A DNA stretch of 64,000 bases from an uncultured Lachnospiraceae bacterium (lineage in GTDB: Bacteria; Bacillota; Clostridia; Lachnospirales; Lachnospiraceae). Numbering within the stretch: the stretch's first letter is position 1; the number at the start of each line of letters is the position of its first letter. The notes below the pieces were generated by a model, which worked only from the letters and a program-made list of their open reading frames with translations, was not told where the DNA came from and did no database searches. Below are positions 17,801-26,504 of the stretch, in pieces. The stretch covers positions 62,001 through 126,000 of the forward strand of contig CALWLT010000006.1 of the NCBI GenBank assembly GCA_944381615.1. The letters run 5' to 3'. The translations under genes and the position numbers were made by a program.

Positions 17801-19375
17801 ATCCGTAATTTTTCCGTCCTCCACCCGCACCGCGCCGATCTCGATGATCCGGTTCTTCAGCGGGCTGAAGCCGGTCGTCTCAATGTCGAACACCACGTAC
17901 GTCCCGTTCAGGCTCTGGCCGCGGGCATGATCCGCCAGATTCAGCACATCGTCCACCAGATAGCCCTCCACGCCGTAGAGGATCTTGAAATCCCCGTCCT
18001 TTCCCACCGCATGGCTGGCGTCCGGAAACGCCTGGACGCAGCCGTGATCCGTGACCGCGATGGCGTCCATCCCCCACTGTCTGGCGCGCCCGATGATATC
18101 GCCGACCTCCGATACGCCGTCCATATCGCTCATCTTGGTATGGCAGTGCAGCTCCACCCGCTTGACCGGGCTCCGATCCACGCGCTTTTCCGTGAAATCT
18201 TCGCACTTCTTGATTCCCGACACCGAGCCGATCGTCAGCTCCCCGTCGAAGCGGTCGATGTTGGCCACGCCCCGGATCTTCACGAACTGCCCGGCCTTCG
18301 TCGCCTTTTCCAGATCCTCCTTCGTCTCCTCCCGCGAAAAGATCTTGACGCCGATGGTGTCCGTGAAATCCGTCACGGTAAAGAGAAACAGCGTGTTGCC
18401 GCTGCGCAGCTCCCGCTGCTCCGAGGAGAGGATCTTGCCGCGGATCACGACCTGCCCGATCTCGCCCTCCAGGCGGTCAAGCTCCGTGGCCTCCTCGTCG
18501 AAATCGCGCCCGAAGAGCACGTCCGGATTCTCTGAACGCTTCGCATACGACCGGGACCGGGCGCCGCCGTACTCCGCATCCCGGCGGCCGCCGCCTTTTT
18601 TGCGGGAAGCGGCCGCTTTTCCCGCGCCCGCCGTTCCCGTGCGTCCCGAAGGCCCGGGCTCGGCCGGGGCCGTACCGGCGGCCGGCGCGCCGGCCGCCCC
18701 AGACGTTTCCGCTCCGTTCGGATTCCCGGCCGGCCGGGCATACGTCTCCCCCTCAAACGGCAGATCCGCCGCCGGGACCGCGCCGCTCTCCGCTATCCCG
18801 GCCTCTCCTTTTATCCCGCGCCGCACTGCGGGCCGCGCGGCCCATTCCTGCCCCGGCCCGTTCTCTTTCTGCGGCCGGGCGCGGTATTCCGTGCGGATCT
18901 CCAGCGGCAGGCCGCAGCGCTCCGTAAAGACTTTCTCCAGAATCCGCTGGAGCTCCGGCCCGCGCTCCCGCGCTACCATGCTGTCCGCCAGCGCCAGCGT
19001 CATGCCGCCCTCCTGATCAAAGGAACACTCCGCCCGGTGGAACAGATTGGCCAGAAGCGCGCTGCAGCGCCCGAGCTCCAGCTGGATGCTGTCCCGGTAA
19101 AGCTCCAGCAGACGCTCGGGCGTATACTGCTCGGAGAGATGGAATTTCTCCACGATTTTAACCGTGATCCGCTTGCCCGGAAACAGCTGTTCCCGGATCC
19201 CTTCCTCCAGCTTGTAGATATTCTGTTTGTGCATCAGCCGCGGACTGTCGATATAAATGCGGATAGAGCTTCTGTCCCTGGCGGCGGAAACGCGCTCCAC
19301 CTGAACCAGCTCCAAAAGCCCTCTCACACTGTCCGCGATATGTAAATCCGGAAAAACCTCCAGAAATGGTTTCAT
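14819..19375 (-). CDS. polC: DNA polymerase III alpha subunit, PolC type
   Basis: The Gram-positive replicative polymerase with built-in proofreading. Order of parts: N-terminal domain; a low-complexity Ala/Gly/Pro-rich linker (about residues 175-270); OB fold (GEIGQVVIRGKIL); PHP domain starting near residue 407 (VELHCHTKMSDMDG, AVTDHG); DEDDh 3'-5' exonuclease inserted in it (FDIETTGFSP near 493, HNASFDIGF, HRAVDDA); polymerase catalytic Asp pair in EPDIDLNFSGE near 1040; zinc-finger cysteines (CPNCHYSD and CPVCGTPLK); and helix-hairpin-helix near the end. At 1518 residues it is slightly longer than usual because of the linker. It is the last gene of the conserved pyrH-frr-uppS-cdsA-dxr-rseP-ispG-polC block. 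Confidence 0.97.
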   Translation of the reverse strand: MKPFLEVFPDLHIADSVRGLLELVQVERVSAARDRSSIRIYIDSPRLMHKQNIYKLEEGIREQLFPGKRITVKIVEKFHLSEQYTPERLLELYRDSIQLELGRCSALLANLFHRAECSFDQEGGMTLALADSMVARERGPELQRILEKVFTERCGLPLEIRTEYRARPQKENGPGQEWAARPAVRRGIKGEAGIAESGAVPAADLPFEGETYARPAGNPNGAETSGAAGAPAAGTAPAEPGPSGRTGTAGAGKAAASRKKGGGRRDAEYGGARSRSYAKRSENPDVLFGRDFDEEATELDRLEGEIGQVVIRGKILSSEQRELRSGNTLFLFTVTDFTDTIGVKIFSREETKEDLEKATKAGQFVKIRGVANIDRFDGELTIGSVSGIKKCEDFTEKRVDRSPVKRVELHCHTKMSDMDGVSEVGDIIGRARQWGMDAIAVTDHGCVQAFPDASHAVGKDGDFKILYGVEGYLVDDVLNLADHARGQSLNGTYVVFDIETTGFSPLKNRIIEIGAVRVEDGKITDRFSTFVNPQTPIPYEIEQLTGISDNLVLPAPDIGTVLPQFLAFCGDAVLVAHNASFDIGFIRENARRQGLSFDPTVVDTVALARLLLPNLNRYKLDTVAKELKISLENHHRAVDDAGATAEIFCCFVKMLQARGIETLDQLNESNRMTPEMIGKMPTYHVIILAKNDVGRINLYRLISASNLTYFAKRPRIPKSLLASRREGLLIGSACEAGELFQAVVRGVSDADLVKIASFYDYLEIQPLGNNAFMLRDEKSPAKTMEDLMDFNRKIVSLGEQLGKPVCATCDVHFLDPADEIYRRIIMASKGFKDADEQAPLYLRTTEEMLKEFEYLGSDKAEEVVITNTRKIAAMCERISPVRPDKCPPVIPNSDETLRTICYNRAHDMYGEKLPEIVVNRLERELHSIISNGFAVMYIIAQKLVWKSNEDGYLVGSRGSVGSSLAATMAGITEVNPLSPHYYCPNCHYSDFDSEEVKKFSGMAGCDMPDKDCPVCGTPLKKDGFDIPFETFLGFKGDKEPDIDLNFSGEYQSRAHSYTEVIFGKGQTFRAGTIGTLADKTAYGFVAHYFEDKGIRKRRCEIERIVSGCVGVRRTTGQHPGGIIVLPLGEEIDSFTPVQHPADDVTTRTVTTHFDYHSIDHNLLKLDILGHDDPTMIRMLQDLTGLDPVKDIPLDSREVMSLFQSTEALGITPDDIGGCKLGALGIPEFGTDFAMQMLLDAKPKYFSDLVRIAGLAHGTDVWLGNAKDLILSGQATIQTAICCRDDIMIYLIQKGLEEGLSFTIMESVRKGKGLKPEWIEEMKAHDVPQWYIDSCLKIKYMFPKAHAAAYVMMAWRVAYCKVFYPLAYYAAYFSIRANGFSYKLMCQGRERLEYHIADYKSRSDSLSKKEQDTLRDMRIVQEMYARGYEFVPIDLYKASARNFQIVDGKLMPSLGSIDGLGEKAADAIVFAVPDGLFLSREDFINRTKVTKTVCDLMAELGILEGLPESNQLSLFDMVV

Positions 19376-19414
19376 AAAAATCCCTGTCCCCTCTCTGCCG
19401 CCGGATTCGTTTTT

Positions 19415-20482
19415 CTATTTCTGTGCTGCCGCCAGCCGGTCCAGCTCCTCTTTCAGCGCCTCCAGAAGCGCGTCCTCCGGAACCTTGCGGATGATCTCGC
19501 CGCGGCGAAACACCAGCCCTTCTCCGCAGCCGCCCGCGATCCCCAGATCCGCTTCCCTGGCCTCGCCGGGCCCGTTTACCACGCAGCCCATCACGGCCAC
19601 CCGGATGTCAAGCGGATACTCCTGCACCAGCGTCTCCACCCGGTTCGCCAGCCCGATGAGATCGATGCCGGTGCGCCCGCAGGTCGGGCAGGAAACCACC
19701 TCGATCCCGCCCCGGGAAAGTCCCAGCGTCCGCAGGATCAGTTTCGCCGATTTGATCTCCTCCAGCGGGTTTCCGGTCAGAGAAACGCGGATTGTATCCC
19801 CGATCCCCTGGCTCAGGATCAGTCCCAGGCCAATCGCCGATTTGATATTTCCGGAAATCAGCGTTCCCGCCTCCGTGATCCCCACATGGAGCGGGTAGCG
19901 CGTCTTCTTCGCGATCAGCTCGTGCGCCTTCACGCACATCATCACGTCCGACGACTTGATGCTGATAACCAGGTTGTCGTATCCCATCCGCTCGATCAGC
20001 GCCGTCTTCTCCAGCGCGCTCTCCACCAGGCCCTCCGCCGTCACGCCGCCGTATTTTTCGATCAGCGGCTTTTCCAGCGAGCCGCTGTTGACGCCCACCC
20101 GGATCGGGATCCCGTACTCCCTGGCCTTATCCACGACCGCCTGGATCCGCTCCGTGGAACCGATGTTGCCGGGGTTGATCCGGATCTTGTCGGCCCCGCA
20201 CTCGATGGCGGCGATCGCCAGGCGGTAATCAAAATGAATATCCGCCACCAGCGGAATGTGGATCCGGCGCCGGATCTCCTTCAGCGCCATCGCGGCCTCC
20301 ATCGTCGGCACCGCCACGCGGATGATATCGCAGCCCGCGCGCTCCAGCTGCGCAATCTGGGCCGTTGTCGCCTCCACGTCCTCGGTTTTTGTGTTGCACA
20401 TCGACTGAATCAGAATCGGATTGCCGCCCCCGATTACCCGGTTTCCGATCGAAACCGTCTTCGTTACGTCCCGGTATGCCAT
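19415..20482 (-). CDS. ispG: (E)-4-hydroxy-3-methylbut-2-enyl-diphosphate synthase
   Basis: The penultimate step of the MEP isoprenoid pathway: MEcPP to HMBPP, with a [4Fe-4S] cluster. An N-terminal TIM barrel (ILIQSMCNTKTEDVEAT, INPGNIGS) and a C-terminal cluster domain with cysteines in CPTCGRTGIDL and VMGCVVNGPGEA are visible. The 355 residues match the short bacterial form. It sits with dxr, uppS and cdsA, so the operon links isoprenoid precursor synthesis to undecaprenyl phosphate. It lies 39 bases before polC and 24 bases after rseP. Confidence 0.97.
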   Translation of the reverse strand: MAYRDVTKTVSIGNRVIGGGNPILIQSMCNTKTEDVEATTAQIAQLERAGCDIIRVAVPTMEAAMALKEIRRRIHIPLVADIHFDYRLAIAAIECGADKIRINPGNIGSTERIQAVVDKAREYGIPIRVGVNSGSLEKPLIEKYGGVTAEGLVESALEKTALIERMGYDNLVISIKSSDVMMCVKAHELIAKKTRYPLHVGITEAGTLISGNIKSAIGLGLILSQGIGDTIRVSLTGNPLEEIKSAKLILRTLGLSRGGIEVVSCPTCGRTGIDLIGLANRVETLVQEYPLDIRVAVMGCVVNGPGEAREADLGIAGGCGEGLVFRRGEIIRKVPEDALLEALKEELDRLAAAQK

Positions 20483-20506
20483 CTCGTCTCTCCTCCCGCC
20501 CGGATT

Positions 20507-21643
20507 CTACAACAGATTCCTCACATCATTAAACAAAATAAAGATCATCAGCGTCATCAGAAGCGCCATGCCCGCCATGTGGATCATGCCCTCTTTTTCC
20601 CGGTCGACGGGCTTTCCCCGCACCATCTCAAGCAGGATAAAGACCAGCCTCCCGCCGTCCAGCGCCGGGATGGGCAGCAGATTCATCACGCCCAGATTGG
20701 CGCTCAGAAGGACGCACAGATTGGCCAGGTTCATAAGAACCACCAAAAGCCCGTACTGACGGCTGGCGTCAACCGTCGAATCAATCATGGAGACGATCCG
20801 CACCGGCCCCGCGATATCGTCCGAGCTTACCTGCCGCTTCACAATCATCCCCAGGCTTCCGAATGTCAGATCAATCCAGTAGCGAAGCTCATAGACGCTG
20901 TAGCGCGCCACCGTAAGCACCGACTCCGGCCTCTGATAGATGCCGCCGCTGATCCCGATCAGGTAGCTTCCCGTCTCCTCCGAGTATTTCGGCTCCAGAA
21001 AAGCCTCGTGCGTCCGGCCGTCCCGCTCGTACTCGACGGTCAGCGGCTCCCCGGCGTGAAACGCCGTGTACGCCAGGATGTCGCGGTAGATCCGGATGCG
21101 TTTCCCGTTCAGGCGGGTTATCACGTCGCCCTCCCGGATCCCGGCTTCCTCGGCCGGATAGCCGGACTCCACCGAATAAACCCTGGGCGGATCGTACCCC
21201 GCATAGCCGATCACGAAAAACGCACAGATCAGGGCGAGCAGAAAATTAAAAAACGGCCCCGCCGCGATGACCAAAAAACGGGTCCAGACCGAAGTCTCGT
21301 CGAAATATTTTCCTTTAGCCCCCGGCGCGAGCGCCAGGCCCGCATACGTCGCCGGAAGCCGGCGGCCGGCGCCGTCCTCTCCGGCCGGCGCTTCGTCCTT
21401 CTTACCGCCCGTCTTTTGCGGTTCGTCCTCGTCTTCCCCCAGCATCATGCAGGAACCGCCGAACGGCAGAAGCTTCAGAGAATAGCGCGTCCCGCCCTTC
21501 ACGAAGCTGAACAGCCGCGGCCCCATCCCCAGCGAAAATTCCACCACGCAGATCCCGCCCCGCTTGGCCAGCAGGAAATGGCCGAATTCATGAAACAGGA
21601 TAATCAGGCCAAATACCAGGATCGCCGCCAGCAAACTTAACAA
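20507..21643 (-). CDS. rseP: Site-2 intramembrane zinc protease RseP/RasP
   Basis: Cleaves membrane substrates such as anti-sigma factors within the bilayer. The zinc motif HEFGHFLLAKR is in the first membrane helix (about residues 18-28). A PDZ domain sits in the middle (GYPAEEAGIREGDVITRLNGK). The second active-site helix reads NLLPIPALDGGRL. An acidic Gly/Lys-rich insert (DEDEPQKTGGKKDEAPAGEDG) at about residues 70-90 is a variable loop. The start codon is one base beyond the dxr stop, so the genes are tightly coupled. Its substrates here are unknown. Confidence 0.95.
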   Translation of the reverse strand: MLSLLAAILVFGLIILFHEFGHFLLAKRGGICVVEFSLGMGPRLFSFVKGGTRYSLKLLPFGGSCMMLGEDEDEPQKTGGKKDEAPAGEDGAGRRLPATYAGLALAPGAKGKYFDETSVWTRFLVIAAGPFFNFLLALICAFFVIGYAGYDPPRVYSVESGYPAEEAGIREGDVITRLNGKRIRIYRDILAYTAFHAGEPLTVEYERDGRTHEAFLEPKYSEETGSYLIGISGGIYQRPESVLTVARYSVYELRYWIDLTFGSLGMIVKRQVSSDDIAGPVRIVSMIDSTVDASRQYGLLVVLMNLANLCVLLSANLGVMNLLPIPALDGGRLVFILLEMVRGKPVDREKEGMIHMAGMALLMTLMIFILFNDVRNLL

Positions 21644-21644
21644 T

Positions 21645-22787
21645 CTACCACCTGCCCTTTATGAAGTCATACGTTTCCCGTTCCGCGTCCAGGATCTCCT
21701 CCACCGTGGGATGCTCCGTAACCCGGTGAGCCTCCATGGCCGCCTCGATGATGTCCGTGATCGCCAGATATTCGATCTCCCGGTTCAGGAATTTCTGCAC
21801 CGCCAGCTCGTTGGCCGCGTTAAACACCGTCGGCAGCGTGCCGCCCCGCTTTCCGGCCCGGTACGCCAGCGCAAGTCCGGGAAACGTCTCAAAATCCGGC
21901 GCCTCAAAGGTAATCTGCCCAAGTTTCGCGAAATCTAACCGCTCGCCGGCCAAAAACCGCCGCTGCGGATAGTACAGCGCATACTGGATCGGCAGCTTCA
22001 TGTCCGGCGTGCCCAGCTGCGCCATGACCGCGCCGTCCTCAAACTCCACCATCGAGTGGATCACGCTCTGCGGCTGCACCACGACCGTTACCTGATCCAT
22101 GGAAACGCCGAACAGCCACCGGGCCTCCATGACCTCCAGGCCCTTGTTGACCATGGTCGAGCTGTCAATGGTAATCTTTCGCCCCATCGCCCAGTTCGGG
22201 TGCTTCAGCGCGTCCTCCACGCGCACCTGTCTCAGTTCCTCTCTCGTCCGGCCGCGGAACGGCCCGCCCGACGCCGTCAGAAGGATGCGGTGGATCGGAT
22301 TTTCCCGCTCCCCGTTCAGGCACTGGAAAATCGCGCTGTGCTCGCTGTCCACCGGCAGGATGCGCACGCCCTTTTCGGCCGCCAGCTCCATAATGCGGTG
22401 TCCGGCCGTGACCAGCGTCTCCTTGTTGGCCAGCGCGATATCCTTACCCGCCTCCATGGCCGCGATGGTCGGGCGGATGCCGATCATCCCCACCACCGCC
22501 GTGACCACGATCTGCGCGGACGGCTCCGTCGCGGCCTCCAGAAGGCCCTCCATCCCGCTCACGATCCGCACATCCAGATCGCGCACGCGCGCCCTTAACT
22601 CTCCGGCCTTTTTTTCATCCCAGACCGCCGCCAGACGCGGCAGAAACTCCCGGATCTGCGCCTCCAGGCGGTCGATGTTCTGCCCGGCCGCCAGCGCCGC
22701 CACCTTTATATCTTTATTCGCCCGGACCACGTCCAATGTCTGCGTCCCGATCGATCCGGTCGATCCAAGTATCGAAATCGTCTTCAT
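21645..22787 (-). CDS. dxr: 1-deoxy-D-xylulose-5-phosphate reductoisomerase
   Basis: Second step of the MEP pathway: DXP to MEP with NADPH and a divalent metal. The N-terminal Rossmann motif ILGSTGSIGTQTLDVV, the substrate and metal site LPVDSEHSAIFQCLNG, TASGGPFRG and HPNWAMGRKITIDSSTMVNK are all present. The length of 380 residues is normal. It lies between cdsA (83 bases upstream) and rseP, the usual Firmicutes order. Confidence 0.97.
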   Translation of the reverse strand: MKTISILGSTGSIGTQTLDVVRANKDIKVAALAAGQNIDRLEAQIREFLPRLAAVWDEKKAGELRARVRDLDVRIVSGMEGLLEAATEPSAQIVVTAVVGMIGIRPTIAAMEAGKDIALANKETLVTAGHRIMELAAEKGVRILPVDSEHSAIFQCLNGERENPIHRILLTASGGPFRGRTREELRQVRVEDALKHPNWAMGRKITIDSSTMVNKGLEVMEARWLFGVSMDQVTVVVQPQSVIHSMVEFEDGAVMAQLGTPDMKLPIQYALYYPQRRFLAGERLDFAKLGQITFEAPDFETFPGLALAYRAGKRGGTLPTVFNAANELAVQKFLNREIEYLAITDIIEAAMEAHRVTEHPTVEEILDAERETYDFIKGRW

Positions 22788-22870
22788 GCTTCTTCCTCCC
22801 GCCGGTTCCGGCGTTTTTTCCCTCTGACGTCTCTCCCGCGCCTTCGTCCCGGCCGCGCCCTCTCAGGCCG

Positions 22871-23671
22871 CTACCCCAGGAAAAACAGGGCGAAATAGAT
22901 CGCGGGGGCGGTAAAGATCATGCTGTCAAAACGGTCCAGGACCCCGCCGTGCCCCGGGATCAGATGGCCGTAATCCTTTACCCTGTGATTGCGCTTGATC
23001 GCGGAGGCGGCCAGATCGCCGATCTCGGAGATGACCGCCGCAATGGCGCAGGCCAGCACGCAGGATATCTGCGGGCTAGCAATCTCCTGCATCCGGTCGC
23101 CGAAAAACGACGCGTAGAGAAACGCCAGAAGCGCCGCGCCCGCCACGCCGCCCACCGCGCCCTCGATCGACTTCTTCGGGCTCAGCACCGGCGCCAGCTT
23201 ATGCCGGCCAAGCAGCATCCCCACGCAGTACGCGCACGTATCGCTGCCCCAGGAGCTGATAAAAATCAGCCACACCAGATACATCCCGTCCGGCAGTTCC
23301 CGCACCCGGTACAGGTACGAGAGCATGACCGCCAGATAAAAAACGCCGAAAAAGGCAACCGTGATCTGCTCCGTCCCGTATTCCGGAAAGGTAACCACAT
23401 AGATTGCCATCAGGATCATCAGGGTCGCGATCGCCAGAAGCGTCAGATAGCTCTCGTCTCCCAGCCAGACCATCCCGTAATACGCCAGGCAGGCCAGATA
23501 CCCGGCCGCACCCGGCGCCCGCGACTCGACTCCCATGACCCGATAAAGCTCAAACATCCCGATCAGGGAGATGACCGCCATCGCCCCGCAGAGCAGGGCG
23601 CCTCCCTTCGTAACAAGAATCCCCGCCAGAACTACCAGCACAATCCCGCTCAACAGTCTCGTCCGGAACAT
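22871..23671 (-). CDS. cdsA: Phosphatidate cytidylyltransferase
   Basis: Makes CDP-diacylglycerol from phosphatidic acid and CTP, the branch point to phosphatidylglycerol and cardiolipin. A multi-pass membrane protein of 266 residues. The C-terminal CDS signature reads GDLAASAIKRNHRVKDYG followed by IPGHGGVLDRFDS, with the metal-binding Asp residues. It is 15 bases after uppS. Its product feeds the cardiolipin synthase gene further left in the window. Confidence 0.96.
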   Translation of the reverse strand: MFRTRLLSGIVLVVLAGILVTKGGALLCGAMAVISLIGMFELYRVMGVESRAPGAAGYLACLAYYGMVWLGDESYLTLLAIATLMILMAIYVVTFPEYGTEQITVAFFGVFYLAVMLSYLYRVRELPDGMYLVWLIFISSWGSDTCAYCVGMLLGRHKLAPVLSPKKSIEGAVGGVAGAALLAFLYASFFGDRMQEIASPQISCVLACAIAAVISEIGDLAASAIKRNHRVKDYGHLIPGHGGVLDRFDSMIFTAPAIYFALFFLG

Positions 23672-23686
23672 CGGCGCACCTCCTCT

Positions 23687-24412
23687 TTATTCGTCAGCGC
23701 CTCCGAAACGTCTGTCACGCTGATCGTACTGCCGGATCGCCCGGATCAGTTCCTCCCGGTTAAAATCCGGCCACAGGCAGTCCGTGATATAGATCTCGCT
23801 GTAAGCCAGCTGCCACAGCAGGTAATTGGAAAGCCTGAGCTCGCCGCTGGTGCGGATCAGGAGATCCGGATCCGGGATGCCCGCCGTATCCAGATAAGAA
23901 GCCACCGTCTCCTCCGTGACCTCCTCTGCCGAGAGCGTTCCCGCGCGGGCCGCCTCCATCATCCGGCGCACCGCGCGCGTAATCTCGTCGCGCCCGCCGT
24001 AATTGACGGCGATCACAAACGTCATGCCCGTATTCCCCGCCGTCTCGCTCTCCAAGCGTCCGATCCCCTCGATGATGTCTTTATCAAAACGGGTCCGATC
24101 CCCGATCATTTTCACTCTTACGTTGTTGGCCTTCGCAACCTTCAGAAGGCGTTTCATATAATAGCGGAACAGCTGCATCAGCGCCCCGACCTCCTCGGCG
24201 GACCGCTTCCAGTTTTCCGTGGAAAATCCGTAAACCGTCAGATAGCGCACGCCCAGCCGCGCCGCGTCCTCCACGGTTTTCTCTACTGTGATACAGCCCT
24301 GGCGGTGCCCCGCCGTGCGCGGCAGCCCGCGCTTTTTCGCCCACCTGCCGTTCCCGTCCAGAATCAGGGCGATATGCTGAGGGACCCTGAGGCCGTTTTC
24401 TCCCTTTTCCAT
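23687..24412 (-). CDS. uppS: Undecaprenyl diphosphate synthase
   Basis: A cis-prenyltransferase that makes the C55 lipid carrier for peptidoglycan. The catalytic Asp is in ALILDGNGRWAKKRG, and other marks are GHRQG, YGFSTENWKR and the C-terminal DLLIRTSGELRLSNYLLWQ, YSEIYITDCLWPDF. The ATG giving MEKGENG is chosen because GGAGGA stands six bases before it; a GTG two codons earlier would sit on the ribosome site. It is the entry to the envelope part of the operon. Confidence 0.96.
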   Translation of the reverse strand: MEKGENGLRVPQHIALILDGNGRWAKKRGLPRTAGHRQGCITVEKTVEDAARLGVRYLTVYGFSTENWKRSAEEVGALMQLFRYYMKRLLKVAKANNVRVKMIGDRTRFDKDIIEGIGRLESETAGNTGMTFVIAVNYGGRDEITRAVRRMMEAARAGTLSAEEVTEETVASYLDTAGIPDPDLLIRTSGELRLSNYLLWQLAYSEIYITDCLWPDFNREELIRAIRQYDQRDRRFGGADE

Positions 24413-24532
24413 TCTCACTCCTCCACAGCAAAATGCGGGGCTGCCCCGGGCGGGCCCGCGCCGTATTCCGATGAACCGGCGTCCGTCTCCCTGCCCTGGA
24501 CAGCCTCCCTGCCGTTTCCCTGTGATATCCTC

Positions 24533-25087
24533 CTAGACCGTCATGATCTCCTGCGTCTTGGTCTCGACGGCCTTGTCAATCTTCGCGATCATCTTGTCCG
24601 TCATCTTCTGGATCTTCTCCTCCGCCTCGGACTGATCGTCCTCGGAGATCTCTCCCGCCTTCTCCATCTTCTTGATAGCCTCGTTCGTGTCGCGGCGGAT
24701 GTTGCGCACCGCCACCTTGGCCCCCTCGCCTTTCTTCTTGACCTCCTTGGCCAGATCCTTTCTGCGCTCCTCCGTCAGCTCCGGGAACACAAGCCGGATC
24801 GAGCTGCCGTCGTTGTTGGGGTTAATGCCGAGATCCGAGGTCAGGATCGCCTTCTCGATGTCGCGGATCAGCTTCTTCTCCCACGGCTGAATCAGGATCA
24901 TCCTCGGCTCCGGAACGGAAATATTCGCTACCTGCTGCAGGGGCGTCGGCGCGCCGTAGTAATCGACTCTCAGCTTGTCCAGCACGTGGGGGTTCGCCCG
25001 GCCCGCGCGGATGGAAGCGTACTCGCTCAGCAGCGCGTCATAGGATTTGTTCATCTTCTCCTCGCAAATTTTTAATTTCTCCTCCAT
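24533..25087 (-). CDS. frr: Ribosome recycling factor
   Basis: Releases ribosomes from mRNA after termination, with EF-G. All 184 residues of the family are present, with the coiled, lysine-rich helical bundle and the signature region [20 protein letters not shown], then [12 protein letters not shown]. It follows pyrH by 12 bases. About 120 bases separate it from uppS; I see no clear hairpin with T-run there. Confidence 0.97.
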   Translation of the reverse strand: MEEKLKICEEKMNKSYDALLSEYASIRAGRANPHVLDKLRVDYYGAPTPLQQVANISVPEPRMILIQPWEKKLIRDIEKAILTSDLGINPNNDGSSIRLVFPELTEERRKDLAKEVKKKGEGAKVAVRNIRRDTNEAIKKMEKAGEISEDDQSEAEEKIQKMTDKMIAKIDKAVETKTQEIMTV

Positions 25088-25099
25088 ATAGACCTCCTG

Positions 25100-25801
25100 T
25101 TATGCGGTAACTACCGTACCGTTTATTCTGCCGCGCATCGCGTTTACAATGCCGTCCTTCTCGTTTAAGCTGAACACGGCCATCGGCATGCGGTTTTCCA
25201 TGCACATGATGGACGCCGTCAGATCCACGACCGCCAGCTTGCGGTCTATCACTTCTTCAATCGAGAGCGTGTCAAACTTCTTCGCCTGCGGGTTCAGCTT
25301 CGGATCGCTGTCGTACACGCCGTCGATCGCCTTGGCCAGAAGAATCACGTCGGCCTCCATCTCGATCGCCCGCAGCGCCACGCCCGTGTCCGTGGAAAAA
25401 TACGGATGGCCCGTACCGCCGGCAAAAAAGACGACCATCCCTCTCTCAAAATATTTGTTCGCCCGATCCTTGGAAAACAGCTTCGTCATCGAGCCGCAGG
25501 CAAACGGGGTCAGAATCTGCGTCTTCATCCCCTCGCTGCGAAACATCTCCGACACGTAAATCGCGTTCATGACCGTCGCCAGCATCCCGATCTGATCCGC
25601 CTTCGTCCGGTCGATCGCGTCGCTCTCCCGGCCTCTCCAGAAATTCCCGCCGCCGATCACGACGCCAACCTGCACGCCCTCCTCGACCGCCGTCTTAACC
25701 TGTCTTGCCACTTCCCGGACCGTCGCCTCGTCAAAACCGGTCTTCTTCTCTCCGGCCAGCGCCTCCCCGCTCAGCTTCAGCAGTACCCGTTTCCATCTCA
25801 T
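25100..25801 (-). CDS. pyrH: UMP kinase
   Basis: Phosphorylates UMP to UDP; a hexameric amino-acid-kinase-fold enzyme. The N terminus MRWKRVLLKLSGEALAG, GGGNFWRG, and DQIGMLATVMNAIYV are typical. The start is placed at MRWKR, with GGGAGA nine bases upstream, and gives 233 residues. A longer open frame upstream is Arg/Gly-rich and lies over the promoter region. First gene of the frr-uppS-cdsA-dxr-rseP-ispG-polC operon. Confidence 0.96.
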   Translation of the reverse strand: MRWKRVLLKLSGEALAGEKKTGFDEATVREVARQVKTAVEEGVQVGVVIGGGNFWRGRESDAIDRTKADQIGMLATVMNAIYVSEMFRSEGMKTQILTPFACGSMTKLFSKDRANKYFERGMVVFFAGGTGHPYFSTDTGVALRAIEMEADVILLAKAIDGVYDSDPKLNPQAKKFDTLSIEEVIDRKLAVVDLTASIMCMENRMPMAVFSLNEKDGIVNAMRGRINGTVVTA

Positions 25802-25930
25802 AGTCGGTTTTCTCCCTGTCTCAATCATCCTGCGGCGCGGCCCGTCTCTCCCCTGCCTTCTCATCCGGTCCCGCGGCCCGTCCCGCGATCCGCCCGGCAA
25901 AAGGCCGGTTTTCCGCGCCCTGTCACTGCT

Positions 25931-25939
25931 ATTCTACCA
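25931..25939 (-). promoter_or_regulatory. Extended -10 promoter upstream of pyrH
   Basis: On the minus strand TGG-TAGAAT (TAGAAT at 25931-25936). No good -35 is seen, as is common for extended -10 promoters. The leader to pyrH is about 120 bases. Confidence 0.5.
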
Positions 25940-26179
25940 CAAAAGTCCGGAATATGCGATAGAAATTTTATTAAGGATTCCTGAGCCGCCGCCGCGCAGA
26001 CCCCTGACGAACGGACATGGTTTCTCTTTCTTTTTGCAAATTTGTTCATTGCAAATAGTATTTTACAGTTTGTTTATGCCGGTATGTTTTTCCATTAAAA
26101 TAATACAATATCCATATGATGCGGTTTCATTTTGTTGCCGTCCGCTTGTTTTTTGACCCTGGGGGGAATTACCGTACGC
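25940..26179. other. Divergent intergenic region between pyrH and the XRE-type regulator
   Basis: This AT-rich spacer (within 380 gene-free bases) holds two direct copies of TTGCAAAT at 26034-26041 and 26049-26056, 15 bases apart. They could be part of a promoter or operator for the plus-strand regulator. I cannot assign a convincing -35/-10 pair, and I see no ORF or RNA gene here. Confidence 0.4.
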
Positions 26180-26482
26180 ATGAACAGCCATGATTTTAAG
26201 ATAGAAGAACCGAAACGGCAGGAGCAGTACCGGCGCTACGAGAGCTACTACCGCCAGATCGGCTTTAACATCGCCTACTACCGCAAGATACGCGGCCTGA
26301 CGCAGATGGATCTGGCGGAGAAGGTCGATCTGAGCCGCACCCACATCTCCAACATCGAGGCGCCCAACATGCGGACCAGCCTTTCGCTGGAAAGCCTGTT
26401 CGACATCGCGCAGGCGCTGCGGGTCGCGCCGCGCGATCTCCTGGACTTCCGCGACGAGAGCGCCCGCGATTTCTGCCAGTAG
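26180..26482 (+). CDS. XRE-family helix-turn-helix regulator
   Basis: A 100-residue protein with a Cro/CI-type helix-turn-helix at about residues 30-85 (GFNIAYYRKIRGLTQMDLAE, then DLSRTHISNIE). There is no extra sensor domain. The start MNSHDFKIEEP has a G-rich run about 13 bases upstream, a bit far; a start 16 codons earlier would lack a ribosome site. It is the only plus-strand gene in this region and converges on a ClC gene, 22 bases apart. Target genes are unknown. Confidence 0.8.
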   Translation: MNSHDFKIEEPKRQEQYRRYESYYRQIGFNIAYYRKIRGLTQMDLAEKVDLSRTHISNIEAPNMRTSLSLESLFDIAQALRVAPRDLLDFRDESARDFCQ

Positions 26483-26504
26483 CTCTGTCTGCCACTTCGC
26501 GTCT

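Noticed and set aside
26034..26056. Two TTGCAAAT copies as a defined operator
   Set aside because: Only two copies, no clear symmetry and no convincing promoter beside them; kept only as a description of the gap.
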